From Candidatus Rokuibacteriota bacterium (GTDB lineage Bacteria; Methylomirabilota; Methylomirabilia; Rokubacteriales; CSP1-6): a stretch of DNA of 56,350 nt. Made by a program: the position numbers and the translations under genes. The notes beneath the pieces are model-generated. The model worked only from the letters and a program-made list of their open reading frames with translations, was not told the DNA's origin and ran no database searches. The stretch covers positions 1-56,350 of the forward strand of contig QHRX01000001.1 in assembly GCA_003221455.1 (NCBI GenBank), in the 5' to 3' direction. Below are positions 1 to 8,857 of the stretch, piece by piece (the stretch's first letter is position 1; every line of letters begins with the position of its first letter).

Positions 1-358
1 CTGGCGTGTTGGACGGGTGCGACGTGACGAGGGTTTTGTGCCAGCTCTTCGTGGGCGTGTCCGAGGTGGGACTGCGTATGACCTCCGGGACGCCATCGCG
101 AAGTCTAATGGGCGCAGTATTTCGATAGACATCCCGAAACATCAGCCCCGGAACTGGGCGGAGGCGGAATCCACTACAGGGAACGCCTTCGCCGGGAGAG
201 GCACCAGCTCTTAGCTGAATGCTGCCGGATCACCCGCTATCATCGCGGGCTCGCAGTGTACCGGCTTCCCTGCCGCCCTGAGCGGCCCGCGCACGGATGT
301 GCGGGATGCCGACCGCTCCGGGAGCCGCAGGACCGCCGACGAGACCGGCCGGTAAGAC
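1..358. other. Segment without a supported gene
   Basis: I see no convincing gene here. A 65-codon open frame on the plus strand (17-214) has no recognisable motif and no ribosome binding site. The segment lies downstream of the minus-strand cupin gene and may carry its terminator, but I found no strong hairpin with a T tract. Confidence 0.5.
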
Positions 359-646
359 TCAGCGGACGATCTCGACCTCAACGAAGACCAGTTCCTGGTC
401 GCCGCCGTTGAAGACGTCGTGCTCGACGCCGGCCGGGCGGAAATAGGCGACGCCGCTCGAAAGATCTGAGAACAGCTCCTTCCCGCCCTCCACGATCCGC
501 ATGCGCCCGGCAGTCACCGGGACGACAACGTAATCATGCTCGTGACGATGGAACCCCGTATGGGCGCCCGGGGCCAGGCGGTGGCGAGTGACCCGTACCC
601 GAGCGTTGTCGATCTGGCGATCTGTCTCTTCGAGCATGGACACCAC
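359..646 (-). CDS. Small cupin-domain protein
   Basis: A single-domain cupin of about 95 residues. The first cupin motif is visible as a Gly-x-His-x-His-x-His-Asp stretch (GFHRHEHD) with a later Gly in the turn. The second motif is seen as RPAGVEHDVFN, so most of the usual metal-binding His residues are present. Such proteins bind a metal inside a small beta barrel; the substrate cannot be told from the sequence. The frame begins GTG GTG TCC ATG, so the start may be 646 or the ATG at 637, and no strong ribosome binding site decides it. It lies 27 bases downstream of the larger secreted propeller gene on the same strand and is probably co-transcribed with it. Confidence 0.8.
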   Translation of the reverse strand: MVSMLEETDRQIDNARVRVTRHRLAPGAHTGFHRHEHDYVVVPVTAGRMRIVEGGKELFSDLSSGVAYFRPAGVEHDVFNGGDQELVFVEVEIVR

Positions 647-673
647 GCGCTCGTGCCACCATGTCCTCTGCGC

Positions 674-2506
674 CTATCTGGGGAATTTCAACTTGACGAG
701 TCTCGGGACCGGCGCCTCCTGATTCGGATCCTTCTCGACATGCTTGGCGGGATCGTTCGAGTAGACGGTCCAGATTCCCCCGTCGAACGCCTCGAGCTCC
801 CTGATGAAGAACCCCAGGGTCGGGACCCGATAGGTCACGAAGGCCTCCGTCTCGGGGTCGAACGCAATGATACCGTCTGAGTCGGTGCCGCTGATGTAGA
901 CGGTATCGCGCTTGCCCGCGTTCCCGGTCCTGTCCACGAAAAGATTATAGTGATAGTCGGCGCTGCTAGAAGGTGACTGTCTCTTCGGACCTGGAGTGGC
1001 CCAGAAGCGGAACCGCTCCGTCTTCGGCTCGTACACCCCAAGATGTCCGTTCGCAAAGGGAAGCCAGACGTTGCCCTTCGAATCGGTCCGCAGACGGCGC
1101 GGCCCAAAGCCCGGCGCGGGGATTTCCCACTGCTTGATGGTGTCCGTCGCAGGATCATACCGGCCGATGGTGTTACCCCAAGGCTGGCTGAACCACACCG
1201 TCCCGTCGGGGGCGACGTCGATGCCGTACAAAAAGCCACCGATCGACTTGAACTCCACCGGAAGCTTCCATTGTCGCTCGGTCTTGGTGGACGGATCGTA
1301 CATACAGAGGAGATCGATGTTGCCGCTCAGCCAGTATCGGCCCTGTTGGTCGATTCGGACGGTATGGGTGTCACACTTCGTTACGATGGGGATCCAGGAT
1401 TCCGTGCGTGGGTCAAAGATGACGATGTCCCGGTTGCCGACCGGGAAGACGCCGGCGCCGTCCTCGTCGGAAATGTCTGCCAAGATGACGAGCCGGCCGT
1501 CCTTGTCGACCTCCAAGGTGTGAGGGTTCGATTTCCACGGGTACACATTCCAGCTCTGAAAGGCCCACTTCTTGGCGGGAACGAATGGAATGTCCCAGAC
1601 CTTCACCTGGCCGGTCTCGGTGTTCACCCCGTAGATCGTCCCCCAGCCGATGTCGCCAGTGTAGATCCACTTCCCGGCTGCCCCTTTCGGCGGCGCCGCC
1701 CCGATCGTGGGATCCCAGACATACGCGGCGGCCAGGTCATGTTGGTAGGAGAATGGCGTCCCAACCTCCCACTCGCTGAGGATGTAGCGCGCTTCCTTGC
1801 CCGTGGGCTTGGGAGGGCTCTCCGGAGGGAGCGCCCCGCCCTGAATCTTTTCCGACCACCCAGCCAGCGTGTCCAGAAGCAAATCCCGGTTCAGGAGGTT
1901 CGCGAAATTGTCCATGCTGCCGGCGAGCTTGAGGACCGCATCCCACTCCGCTCGGGTTTTTGGCCGGCGCGTGATCGAAGTCCCCAACTGATGGCACAGC
2001 ATACAGTTCATGGCGAGCTGGCCCATCCAAGCCCGCTGATCAGCGAAACCCGCCGCCTTTACCTTCGAATCGGACGGGGAGTCGAGCAGCGAAACCCAGT
2101 ATTGGGCCGGATATTGGGCGGCCGTCTCCTTGCTGCCGAGCCTGTCCTGTGATCCGTACTCGATGTTGACCACCGCTCCCACTGAGACGTTCTTGATCCA
2201 GCGGTCGGCGTATCCATAAACGCGGACCCGGATCTCGTAGGGGCCGAGCCCTGGCAGGTCTGGGACCACATAATGACCGCTCTCATCCGTCACGACGGTC
2301 TCGCGAGGCCGGCTGGTCGTCGTCGTGTTCACCGCGGTGACCCACGCTCCAGCCAATGGGTGTCCCGCCTCGTCCTTGACGATTCCCGCGATCCCGCGAG
2401 TCGGCGCCTCCCGTTCGGCCGCCAGGGGCGGGCTTGCCCATTGAGAGAGCGATGCGGTTATGAGTATGGCCAGAACAGGGATCGAGCGTGTTGCCCATGT
2501 TCTCAT
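674..2506 (-). CDS. Secreted beta-propeller (Vgb-like) protein with carboxypeptidase-regulatory domain and one heme c site
   Basis: The ATG at 2506 is chosen because an AGGAGG lies just upstream and a clean signal peptide follows (hydrophobic core, then PPLAA). The frame is open further upstream but without these signs. After cleavage comes a carboxypeptidase-regulatory-like fold (about residues 40-115), then a single CMLCH motif (residues 168-172) typical of covalent heme c attachment. The C-terminal 350 residues are repeated W/Y-x-P and G-x-V-W-x-x blades like those of virginiamycin B lyase-type propellers. It is probably a periplasmic protein. Heme attachment follows from the motif; the substrate is unknown. 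The cupin gene follows in a likely operon. I cannot say whether it is a lyase, a sensor or an electron-transfer protein. Confidence 0.8.
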   Translation of the reverse strand: MRTWATRSIPVLAILITASLSQWASPPLAAEREAPTRGIAGIVKDEAGHPLAGAWVTAVNTTTTSRPRETVVTDESGHYVVPDLPGLGPYEIRVRVYGYADRWIKNVSVGAVVNIEYGSQDRLGSKETAAQYPAQYWVSLLDSPSDSKVKAAGFADQRAWMGQLAMNCMLCHQLGTSITRRPKTRAEWDAVLKLAGSMDNFANLLNRDLLLDTLAGWSEKIQGGALPPESPPKPTGKEARYILSEWEVGTPFSYQHDLAAAYVWDPTIGAAPPKGAAGKWIYTGDIGWGTIYGVNTETGQVKVWDIPFVPAKKWAFQSWNVYPWKSNPHTLEVDKDGRLVILADISDEDGAGVFPVGNRDIVIFDPRTESWIPIVTKCDTHTVRIDQQGRYWLSGNIDLLCMYDPSTKTERQWKLPVEFKSIGGFLYGIDVAPDGTVWFSQPWGNTIGRYDPATDTIKQWEIPAPGFGPRRLRTDSKGNVWLPFANGHLGVYEPKTERFRFWATPGPKRQSPSSSADYHYNLFVDRTGNAGKRDTVYISGTDSDGIIAFDPETEAFVTYRVPTLGFFIRELEAFDGGIWTVYSNDPAKHVEKDPNQEAPVPRLVKLKFPR

Positions 2507-2688
2507 CCGCGTCCTCCTGCGTTCCGAGCCGTAGCGGCGGTCAGCGGCGGATTCCCGCCAGATCCGCGTTCGGCGCCCGCGTCGCTGCACTGCGCTGTCA
2601 CCTCCACCCGTGGCGGTGGACTTGAATCTCTCCTGCAAGGGAGCGGCCTCCCCGGGGCGTTGGATGGTGACGGGATGGTGCCCTTAGA

Positions 2689-2744
2689 CCAAATGGGGTG
2701 TCAAGACCCATTGGGGAACCATTGGGGAGACAGCCCATTGGGGA
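2689..2744. repeat. Cluster of CCATTGGGGA direct repeats
   Basis: The ten-base word CCATTGGGGA occurs three times, at 2708-2717, 2719-2728 and 2735-2744, with a related copy (CCAAATGGGG) at 2689-2698. The spacing is 11 and 16 bases. The cluster lies about 200 bases upstream of the propeller gene start at 2506. It could be a set of binding sites, or merely a local tandem duplication. Confidence 0.6.
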
Positions 2745-2900
2745 AATGCGGGACGGAGGTGGGGAGTTTCGCCATAGTGGCCCAGAATCGAAAGCCCTGT
2801 TGCTCAGCGATCGCGACCTCGGTCTCGGCCGCCAGATCGGGAAGCTCGTCGTACTTCTCGTTCGTCCCAGCGACACTCCATGACGATGTTCTCCACGTAG
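2740..2900 (-). pseudogene. Fragment resembling a TPR region of cyclase/ATPase proteins
   Basis: On the minus strand a short stretch reads as a helix of the kind seen in TPR regions of large adenylate cyclase/ATPase regulators: AETEVAIAEQQGFRFW. Its flanks do not continue as that family and no start or catalytic domain is present. I read it as a leftover of a deleted gene. The match rests on one helix, so this is tentative. Confidence 0.3.
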
Positions 2901-3340
2901 CCAAGGTTTCCTCCCGGTTGGCTCGCAAGGGGCGGGACCAGACCACCGGTTCGAGCCACGTATTCCCGAGCTTTATTGTCGAAGACCGGGAACAGGTGAA
3001 ACGGCCGTCGATTGTTGGCCGCGAATTCTAACTACGACCTCGAGTTTTATGATGAATCCGTCCGAGCGCCCATCAGCAGCGTAAGTGCGCCTTACATCAA
3101 GCGACAGATCGGTGAGAACATCGCCCGGACGTCGGTCACGGTGTGCCTGATCAGCGAGCGCACACACACGAGCACTAATGGCTTCCTAAATTGCTGGAAT
3201 TGAAGCCCGCCAGTATCTCCAGGTGGCACCCGCACCGTGTCCGACCGCTGTCACATCATGAGTCAGGCCGATCTCCAGGACGCCGCTCGGAAGCTTACGG
3301 GCACTTTTCCGGGCAGAGACCCTCTACTGTGGTTGACTCG

Positions 3341-3561
3341 CGCCAGCGCCTCGATGGGTTGCTGGATGAGCCGCGGCCCGGCACGCCGCGCGGCATCGGC
3401 GACGCCGACGTGGAGCGGGTGATGCGCCTGACGTTGGAGACCACCACCGGCGCGCCATCGCGCGGGTACTCCATCTCGATGAACAGGGGGTCCAGACGGG
3501 CAAGGTCATCGGCGAGTTCCACCGTCGGCATCGGGCCAAAGAATTCCGGACGTTCCTCGAT
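3341..3561 (+). pseudogene. IS630-family transposase remnant, internally deleted
   Basis: Two pieces of an IS630-type transposase lie side by side in different frames. The first (3341-3481) contains RLDGLLDEPRPGTPR followed by DADVERVMRLTLETT, the conserved linker of the N-terminal half. The second (about 3460-3561, another frame) contains TGKVIGEFHRRHRAKEF, from the catalytic core. The segment normally between them (the second HTH and the first catalytic Asp) is missing, as are the rest of the core and both ends. This is a dead insertion-sequence fragment; I could not find terminal inverted repeats. Confidence 0.75.
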
Positions 3562-3779
3562 AGAAGCGGGTATCGAGTTAGTCTTCGACCGAGATGGCAA
3601 TCCGGCTGGCATCCTCCTTCGGGGTGCCCGAATCGCAAGCGGCGAGCGGTAAACTACATAACCCGCCAAAATCGAGGAAAATCCGCCGGGTCATCAAGGC
3701 GGCAGCAACAGGAACTCATTTCGATCACGGTCGAACTGTTCGTCCGACCCGTCCGACCGGATCGGGTGTTATACAGGGC

Positions 3780-4502
3780 ATGATGATTACAGGCCCTCTC
3801 ATCGCCGAGATAGCGGCGCTGGTCGGGGAGCCTGCGAGAGCTACGATGCTCTCGGCGCTTCTCGATGGCCGTGCCCTGACCGCCAGCGAGCTTGCGTTTG
3901 CGGCGCGGGTCACACGCCAGACGGCCAGCACGCATCTCGCCAAGCTGACGGAGACAGGCTTGCTCTCGGTGACCCGGGAGGGGCGGCATCGGTATTTCCG
4001 GCTCGCATCGGCGAAAGTCGTAGAGATGCTCGACGGGATCGTGGCCGTTGCGCTCGCACACAGACCGCGATACCGACCTCTGTCCCGCCAAGCACGCGAG
4101 CTTAGTGCGGCCCGAATCTGCTACGACCACCTTGCCGGTCGTCTCAGCGTGGACCTCACTCATTTCTTCACTACCCACGAATATATCGTGCTCAGCGACG
4201 AAGCCGCTGAAATCACCACAGCAGGCACCCGTTTTCTCACCGACTTCGGGATCGACCTTTCCGCGCTGAGTTCGACCCGCCGCCACTTCTGCCGACTCTG
4301 CCTCGATTGGACCGAACGACGGCCACACATAGCGGGCGCAGTAGGGGCCGCGCTCACGAAACGCTGCTTTGATCTCGGCTGGACCGAGAGGATGAAGCAC
4401 AGCCGCGCCGTGATCGTCACCGCGTCTGGAAAGCGAGGTTTCTTGGAGACCTTCGGCATCGGCGTGCCCGAGGAAAGCGGGAACCGCACGAACGATCAGT
4501 AG
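3780..4502 (+). CDS. ArsR-type winged-helix transcriptional regulator with long C-terminal domain
   Basis: A regulator of about 240 residues. Residues 10-90 form a winged helix of the ArsR kind: a helical segment ending in ALVGEPARATML, then RVTRQTASTHLAKLTETG as the recognition helix region and GRHRYFRLA as the wing. The remaining 150 residues are an extra domain with several Cys, His and Trp residues (for example HFCRLCLDW) that may sense a ligand. I chose the ATG at 3780, where the family similarity begins; the frame is open about 60 codons upstream but reads as non-coding. It is 23 bases ahead of an EamA exporter gene in the same direction, so it probably controls that exporter and itself. 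Confidence 0.85.
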   Translation: MMITGPLIAEIAALVGEPARATMLSALLDGRALTASELAFAARVTRQTASTHLAKLTETGLLSVTREGRHRYFRLASAKVVEMLDGIVAVALAHRPRYRPLSRQARELSAARICYDHLAGRLSVDLTHFFTTHEYIVLSDEAAEITTAGTRFLTDFGIDLSALSSTRRHFCRLCLDWTERRPHIAGAVGAALTKRCFDLGWTERMKHSRAVIVTASGKRGFLETFGIGVPEESGNRTNDQ

Positions 4503-4525
4503 AGCCACTAAGATCGGAGTCCCAG

Positions 4526-5476
4526 ATGCAGTCAGAGAGTCCGAATTACCTCAAAGGGGTGCTGTTCGGCTTCGCTGCGGCTTCCATTTGGGCCGGTTGG
4601 AGCGCCATGACGCGGTTAGCCGTCACGACCAGCCTGGATGCTTGGGACATCGTGGCTTTGCGATTTGGAGTAGCAGGTCTCCTCCTGTCGCCGATCGTGG
4701 TGCGGCGCGGCCTCGCTCTCGATCGCCTGGGGTGGCTCGGGCTGACCGGGATTATCGCTGGAAATGGCGCACCATATGTCCTGGTGGCGGCGGAAGGCTT
4801 GCATTTCGCCCCGGCCTATGATGGGGGCGCTCTCAATCCGGCCGTGATGCCGCTGTTCGTGGCCCTGATCGCGGCGACTCTTCTGCGCGAACAGCTTTCG
4901 AGAGCGCGGAAGGTAGGGCTTTTTCTCGTAGTGGCAGGCGCTCTTATCATAATCGGCTGGCACACAGAAGCGGCTGGCACGGACTGGAATCCCTCCCGCA
5001 CCTTCGGAGATGCGCTATTCCTCGTAGCATCGTTTTTGACGGCAGTGTTCACAGTGCTCACGCGGCATGCGAAACTTGATCCAATTCACGCCGCAGCCCT
5101 TGTCTCTACGGGATCACTGGTGATCTGGCTGCCTATTTATTTCGCAACGTCGCCAACCCACCTTGCGCAGATACCAGTCGCCGACCTCACCGTTCAGGCC
5201 GTATTTCAGGGCATCGTGGTGACGATAGTTTCCCTGGTTCTTTATGTTCGGTCGGTTGCAATCCTTGGCGCTTCAGGAGGCGCGGCCTTTGGTGCGTTGG
5301 TGCCCGCGCTCACTGCATTCATCGCGATACCGCTGCTTGGAGAATGGCCGAGCGACATAGGTTGGGTGGCAATCGTATTGATCTCTGCCGGGGTCTATCT
5401 GACAAGCGGCGGGCCGCTCCCACGACGGATCGACGCCAGCGATGACCATACACACACTATGAGGCAGTCGAGTTAA
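4526..5476 (+). CDS. EamA-family (DMT superfamily) transporter
   Basis: A 316-residue inner-membrane protein with about ten hydrophobic segments arranged as two EamA repeats, the usual build and length of drug/metabolite exporters. The first repeat begins GVLFGFAAASIWAGWS; the second starts near residue 160 (FGDALFLVASFLTAVF). A GGAG-like site precedes the ATG. It follows the HTH regulator gene closely and is probably in one transcript with it. The exported compound cannot be inferred. Confidence 0.9.
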   Translation: MQSESPNYLKGVLFGFAAASIWAGWSAMTRLAVTTSLDAWDIVALRFGVAGLLLSPIVVRRGLALDRLGWLGLTGIIAGNGAPYVLVAAEGLHFAPAYDGGALNPAVMPLFVALIAATLLREQLSRARKVGLFLVVAGALIIIGWHTEAAGTDWNPSRTFGDALFLVASFLTAVFTVLTRHAKLDPIHAAALVSTGSLVIWLPIYFATSPTHLAQIPVADLTVQAVFQGIVVTIVSLVLYVRSVAILGASGGAAFGALVPALTAFIAIPLLGEWPSDIGWVAIVLISAGVYLTSGGPLPRRIDASDDHTHTMRQSS

Positions 5477-5640
5477 ATCCACCCGGCCATAATGGGTATC
5501 GCGGCTGAAATTGGGCTGCCGCATAGAGGGCACCGCTCGGCTTCGGATTGTGTGCGGTGGGTATGTCGGCGGGTCGTATGGCCGATTGCGTCGTTGAGGG
5601 CCGTCATCTATACTCCCTCTTCGATCACCGAAATCTGGTG

Positions 5641-5814
5641 ATCTACACAATACGAATGCGTCTCGGACAGGCGCCGGAGGCCCAGGCAGCCAATCGAAAA
5701 GCCCTGAGTATGAGCCAACAAGAACCGGAGCGGCGGTATTTAGAACGGCGGCTCCAGGAGCTCGAAAAAAATAGTTTGGATGTGTGTCGAATTTTGGGGC
5801 CGCCAAACGACTAA
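5641..5814 (+). pseudogene. C-terminal remnant of an ECF sigma factor
   Basis: The frame ends with a stretch typical of the C-terminal repeat of ECF sigma factors of the large DUF6596-containing type: APEAQAANRKAL followed by EPERRYLERRLQEL. The sigma-2 and sigma-4 regions that should precede it are absent upstream. In many genomes this sigma factor sits beside a YCII-domain gene, and exactly such a gene follows 37 bases later. I read this as the surviving 3' end of a truncated sigma gene. The GC content is lower here than in the rest of the window. Confidence 0.6.
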
Positions 5815-5851
5815 GGGTGCAGGACTAGAATAAAAACCAAGGAGAAGACCT

Positions 5852-6229
5852 ATGCAATTCATGATGCTGATGATCCCCAATGTTTACAGAGGCAATAAGA
5901 AGTTGGACCCCGGCTTTGTGCCTGACCCAAAGAAGGTTGAAAAGATGGCCCGCTTTAATGAGGAGTTTGGCAAGGCCGTCAAAATCCTCTCGCTGAACGG
6001 CCTTCATCCGCTCAACACCGGCGCGCGTGTTTCGTTCGGCAAAGGGAAGCCGACGGTGACCGATGGGCCGTTCATCGAGACGAAAGAAGTGCTGGGCGGT
6101 TATTGGATGGTGGAGGCCAACTCAAAAGAAGAGCTCGTGAAATGGGTGCAGCGGTGCCCCGCCGACGAAGGCGACGTGATTGAGATCCGTCAGATTTTTG
6201 ACGAGGCGGACTTCGCCATCAAGAAATAG
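5852..6229 (+). CDS. YCII-family (DGPF-domain) protein
   Basis: A 125-residue single-domain protein. The family signature is plain: TVTDGPFIETKEVLGGYW at about residues 68-85, then an acidic C-terminal strand. A clear AAGGAG lies ahead of the ATG. Family members are small cytoplasmic proteins, often encoded next to an ECF sigma factor; the biochemical role of most is unknown. The sigma partner here survives only as a fragment upstream, so this gene may have lost its original partner. Base composition is less GC-rich than its neighbours. Confidence 0.9.
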   Translation: MQFMMLMIPNVYRGNKKLDPGFVPDPKKVEKMARFNEEFGKAVKILSLNGLHPLNTGARVSFGKGKPTVTDGPFIETKEVLGGYWMVEANSKEELVKWVQRCPADEGDVIEIRQIFDEADFAIKK

Positions 6230-6470
6230 AAGGCGGCCATGAAATACGTCTGCTCTGTCGGGGTTCAGTGAGAATGTCACCCCCGGGGGTATCGAGCAGA
6301 GCTGTCTTGGGCAGGGTGATCGAGGCGCCCTGATGATCACCGTCCGACCGCCTAGGCGTCCACTCGCCGCGAGGTGAGCTGCCCTCCGACCCAGCGAGCT
6401 CCAGCCGCCATTCTGGCCCGCGGTAGAGAAGACCCATGACATTTTCACTGCGCTACAGCATTCATTCTTC

Positions 6471-6499
6471 TTGACAAGACCTCCCACCTACAAGATGCT
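6471..6499 (+). promoter_or_regulatory. Candidate sigma70-type promoter for the NHL/ASH gene
   Basis: A perfect TTGACA (6471-6476) is followed after 17 bases by GATGCT (6494-6499), a weak -10. Transcription would start near 6506, about 35 bases ahead of the ATG at 6540. The 310-base gap between the YCII gene and this gene holds nothing else I can name. Confidence 0.4.
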
Positions 6500-6539
6500 A
6501 TGTGGCTCCGAGTCAACCAGATAGGCATGAGGGGCCTAA

Positions 6540-8471
6540 ATGAAGAAGACGCTTGTTCTCGCTCTTTTAGCCTGCTGGACTCACATGGCGTACGCCGATC
6601 AAGGTGGTTTTTCCAATTCCGGTGGCTCAACACGGGTCAGTGCTGGCGTGATGATCAACTCGAACGTTGCCGCTCCCTCCGGCACTCTGACCATTAACTG
6701 CCCCAGTACCGCCCCGGCCCGTTGCGCTGGCGGCAGCTTTATCTATGTTTCAAATGACGGGACCATGACCCTAAGCGCGAGCTTTACGAGTGCCACATTC
6801 ACGGAAAGTTGTGCAGGCGGCGGGCGGGGCGGTCATGTCACCTGCGGTTACAGCTTCACGGGCTACATCAGCGGCACGTGGACCGTGAATGGCTCGGCTC
6901 AAGCGATCACCGGCGTTACCTATCAGGGATTTGGAACTGGCGGCGCTGCAGCCCGGGGAACAACGGCCTATAATTCCGCCTACTCGCCGCTCTACTACTC
7001 GGATAGCGAGCAGATTCTCCGTTCCGACGACCTGCAGGGCACAAACCAAGTTTCATTTGGCAGTCAGGGCAGCGGCGTAGGCCAGTTTTATGGCGCCTAT
7101 GGCATTGCGCTCGATCCTACCGGCAGAATCTACGTCGCTGATACGTACAATTGCCGCATCGTCCGCATCGACAATATGAGCGGCACGAATTGGACCTCGT
7201 ATGGGGGCACGTGTGGTTCCGATCCGGGCCAGTTCTATGACCCCTCCGGCATTGCTGTTGATTCCGCCGGCGAAATCTACGTCATGGATACCGGAAACTC
7301 CCGCATTGTACGCATGGATGACATGAACGGCACGAACTGGATTTCCTATGGCACCGTCGGAAGTGGTGTTGGCCAGTTCGCCTCATACGTGTCGGTGGCG
7401 GTCGACGCGCGCAATCGCATCTATGTTGCGGACACTGGAAATCAGCGGATCGTGCGCATAGACGACATGAACGGCACGAACTGGACGGTGCTGACGCAGT
7501 CTCCACCCGTGAACGGAGTGAGCCATTCGTTCTATTCTCCCGTGGCCGTCGCACTGGATTCCGCGGGCAAGATTTACGTCGCCGACAACGAGTACTACGC
7601 ACCCGCAGTGATTCGAGTGGACGACATGACGGGAGCCAACTGGACTTCCCTGTATCTCAGCGGCAGCAGCGGGTTGAACAGCATTTCGGTCGATTCAAGT
7701 GGAACCGTTTTCACTGGAGGGGGAGGCGTAAGGCTCGTCGATAACATGGCAGGGGTGCTCACCTCCTCGGGTACGATTGGCCCAGTTGGCTCCTACTATG
7801 TCTTCGGCGTGACTCCGGTCCCTGTGCCGAGCCCACGTCCCTCCGCAATCGGCCTTTCACCGGCAACTTTGACTTTCGCCGACCAGGATATCGGAACCTC
7901 AAGCAATTCCCAACCCGTCACAATCACCAACTTCGGGGGCAGCCCGCTGAACTTTTCCAGCATTTCGGCGAGTGGCGACTTTGCTGAGACAAACAATTGC
8001 CCGAACAGCCTCGTTGCGGGAGCAAGCTGTACCGCCAGTGTATCCTTTGCGCCTACGGTCACCGGTCCGGCGACCGGGCTCCTGACCCTCAATGACGACT
8101 CGGGCAACTTGGGCGCGTCGCAGAACGTAACGCTCGCGGGAACAGGCACCCTGCCGCGCCACCTTAGCCTGTCCCCGGCAACGCTCAATTTCTCCGGCTA
8201 CACTACAGGCGATAGCCCCAGCCAGCCTGTGACCGTCGCTAACACCAGCGGCGCCTCTGTCGGGTTCGCAGGAATCGCCATGAGCGGCGATCCCTCTCTC
8301 GCGCAGGGGAACACGTGCGGATCCATCTTATCGGCAGGTGCAACTTGCACCGTCACAGTGACCTTCAACCCGGTCGCCTATGGCACCTTCACGAGCACGC
8401 TGATCGTCACCGAAAGTTCCGGCGCGCAGGAGACTGTCTCTATCAGCGGCACTGCGAGCCCAGACAACTAG
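6540..8471 (+). CDS. Secreted NHL-repeat protein with two C-terminal ASH (choice-of-anchor D) domains
   Basis: A 643-residue exported protein. It begins with a signal peptide (MKKTLVLALLACW, cleavage near AYA). Residues 160-420 are NHL-type propeller repeats with a recurring unit ending in DDMNGTNW, usually preceded by R-I-V-R-x-D and followed by a GVGQF turn; at least four copies are visible. From about residue 425 there are two immunoglobulin-like ASH domains, each with the LSPATL start, a conserved Cys pair and a G-T-G or G-T-A end. The architecture suggests a cell-surface or periplasmic scaffold rather than an enzyme. An AGGGG precedes the ATG. An extra NHL-like piece lies in frame just after the stop codon. 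Confidence 0.85.
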   Translation: MKKTLVLALLACWTHMAYADQGGFSNSGGSTRVSAGVMINSNVAAPSGTLTINCPSTAPARCAGGSFIYVSNDGTMTLSASFTSATFTESCAGGGRGGHVTCGYSFTGYISGTWTVNGSAQAITGVTYQGFGTGGAAARGTTAYNSAYSPLYYSDSEQILRSDDLQGTNQVSFGSQGSGVGQFYGAYGIALDPTGRIYVADTYNCRIVRIDNMSGTNWTSYGGTCGSDPGQFYDPSGIAVDSAGEIYVMDTGNSRIVRMDDMNGTNWISYGTVGSGVGQFASYVSVAVDARNRIYVADTGNQRIVRIDDMNGTNWTVLTQSPPVNGVSHSFYSPVAVALDSAGKIYVADNEYYAPAVIRVDDMTGANWTSLYLSGSSGLNSISVDSSGTVFTGGGGVRLVDNMAGVLTSSGTIGPVGSYYVFGVTPVPVPSPRPSAIGLSPATLTFADQDIGTSSNSQPVTITNFGGSPLNFSSISASGDFAETNNCPNSLVAGASCTASVSFAPTVTGPATGLLTLNDDSGNLGASQNVTLAGTGTLPRHLSLSPATLNFSGYTTGDSPSQPVTVANTSGASVGFAGIAMSGDPSLAQGNTCGSILSAGATCTVTVTFNPVAYGTFTSTLIVTESSGAQETVSISGTASPDN

Positions 8472-8561
8472 TTCGGGTTCAGGCAGTCTGCGCCCGTGAA
8501 TGGCATGAGCTATTACTCGTTCCAATCTCCCGCCGCCGTCGGGCTGGATGCCGATGGCTAG
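8472..8561 (+). pseudogene. In-frame NHL-unit remnant after the stop codon
   Basis: Directly after the TAG of the NHL/ASH gene and in the same frame, the sequence reads QSAPVNGMSYYSFQSP then AAVGLDADG before a second TAG. This matches the unit at about 7497-7566 (QSPPVNGVSHSFYSP, then VAVALDSAG) in both DNA and protein. It is a duplicated or displaced piece of the propeller, probably not translated. The remaining 300 bases to the methyltransferase hold no recognisable gene. Confidence 0.65.
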
Positions 8562-8857
8562 GATTTAGCTCGCCCGGCCATTCCGTCTCTTCTTCTTGCA
8601 CGGATGTCTCGGATGCTCTAGCGGCATTCCCAGGTCGCGCTCTTGTCCGCCAGCGATCGATGATCGGGTCGAGTCTCTGGCAGCCCCAGGCTTCAGTTGG
8701 CAACCTCCTGCCGGCCCCCTGTCAACGTTTCCGCCTGGCTTCTGGTGAGTGCCAGGCGACCGCATTGGGATCAACAAGACGAGCGCGCTGCAGGTTTCGG
8801 ATTTGATTCGCCAGCCCGTGGTGTAAGGGGCGGCGGGGCGGGCTGGGGAGGATGGGC

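Larger units (their letters stand above)
2507..3779. other. Gene-poor stretch with decayed genes
   Basis: About 1.3 kb lies between the divergent propeller gene and the HTH regulator gene with no intact gene. It holds a short direct-repeat cluster, a fragment resembling the repeat region of large cyclase/TPR proteins (minus strand) and an IS630 transposase remnant (plus strand), each listed separately. Several open frames overlap one another here, but none has a ribosome binding site and recognisable motifs. Confidence 0.6.
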
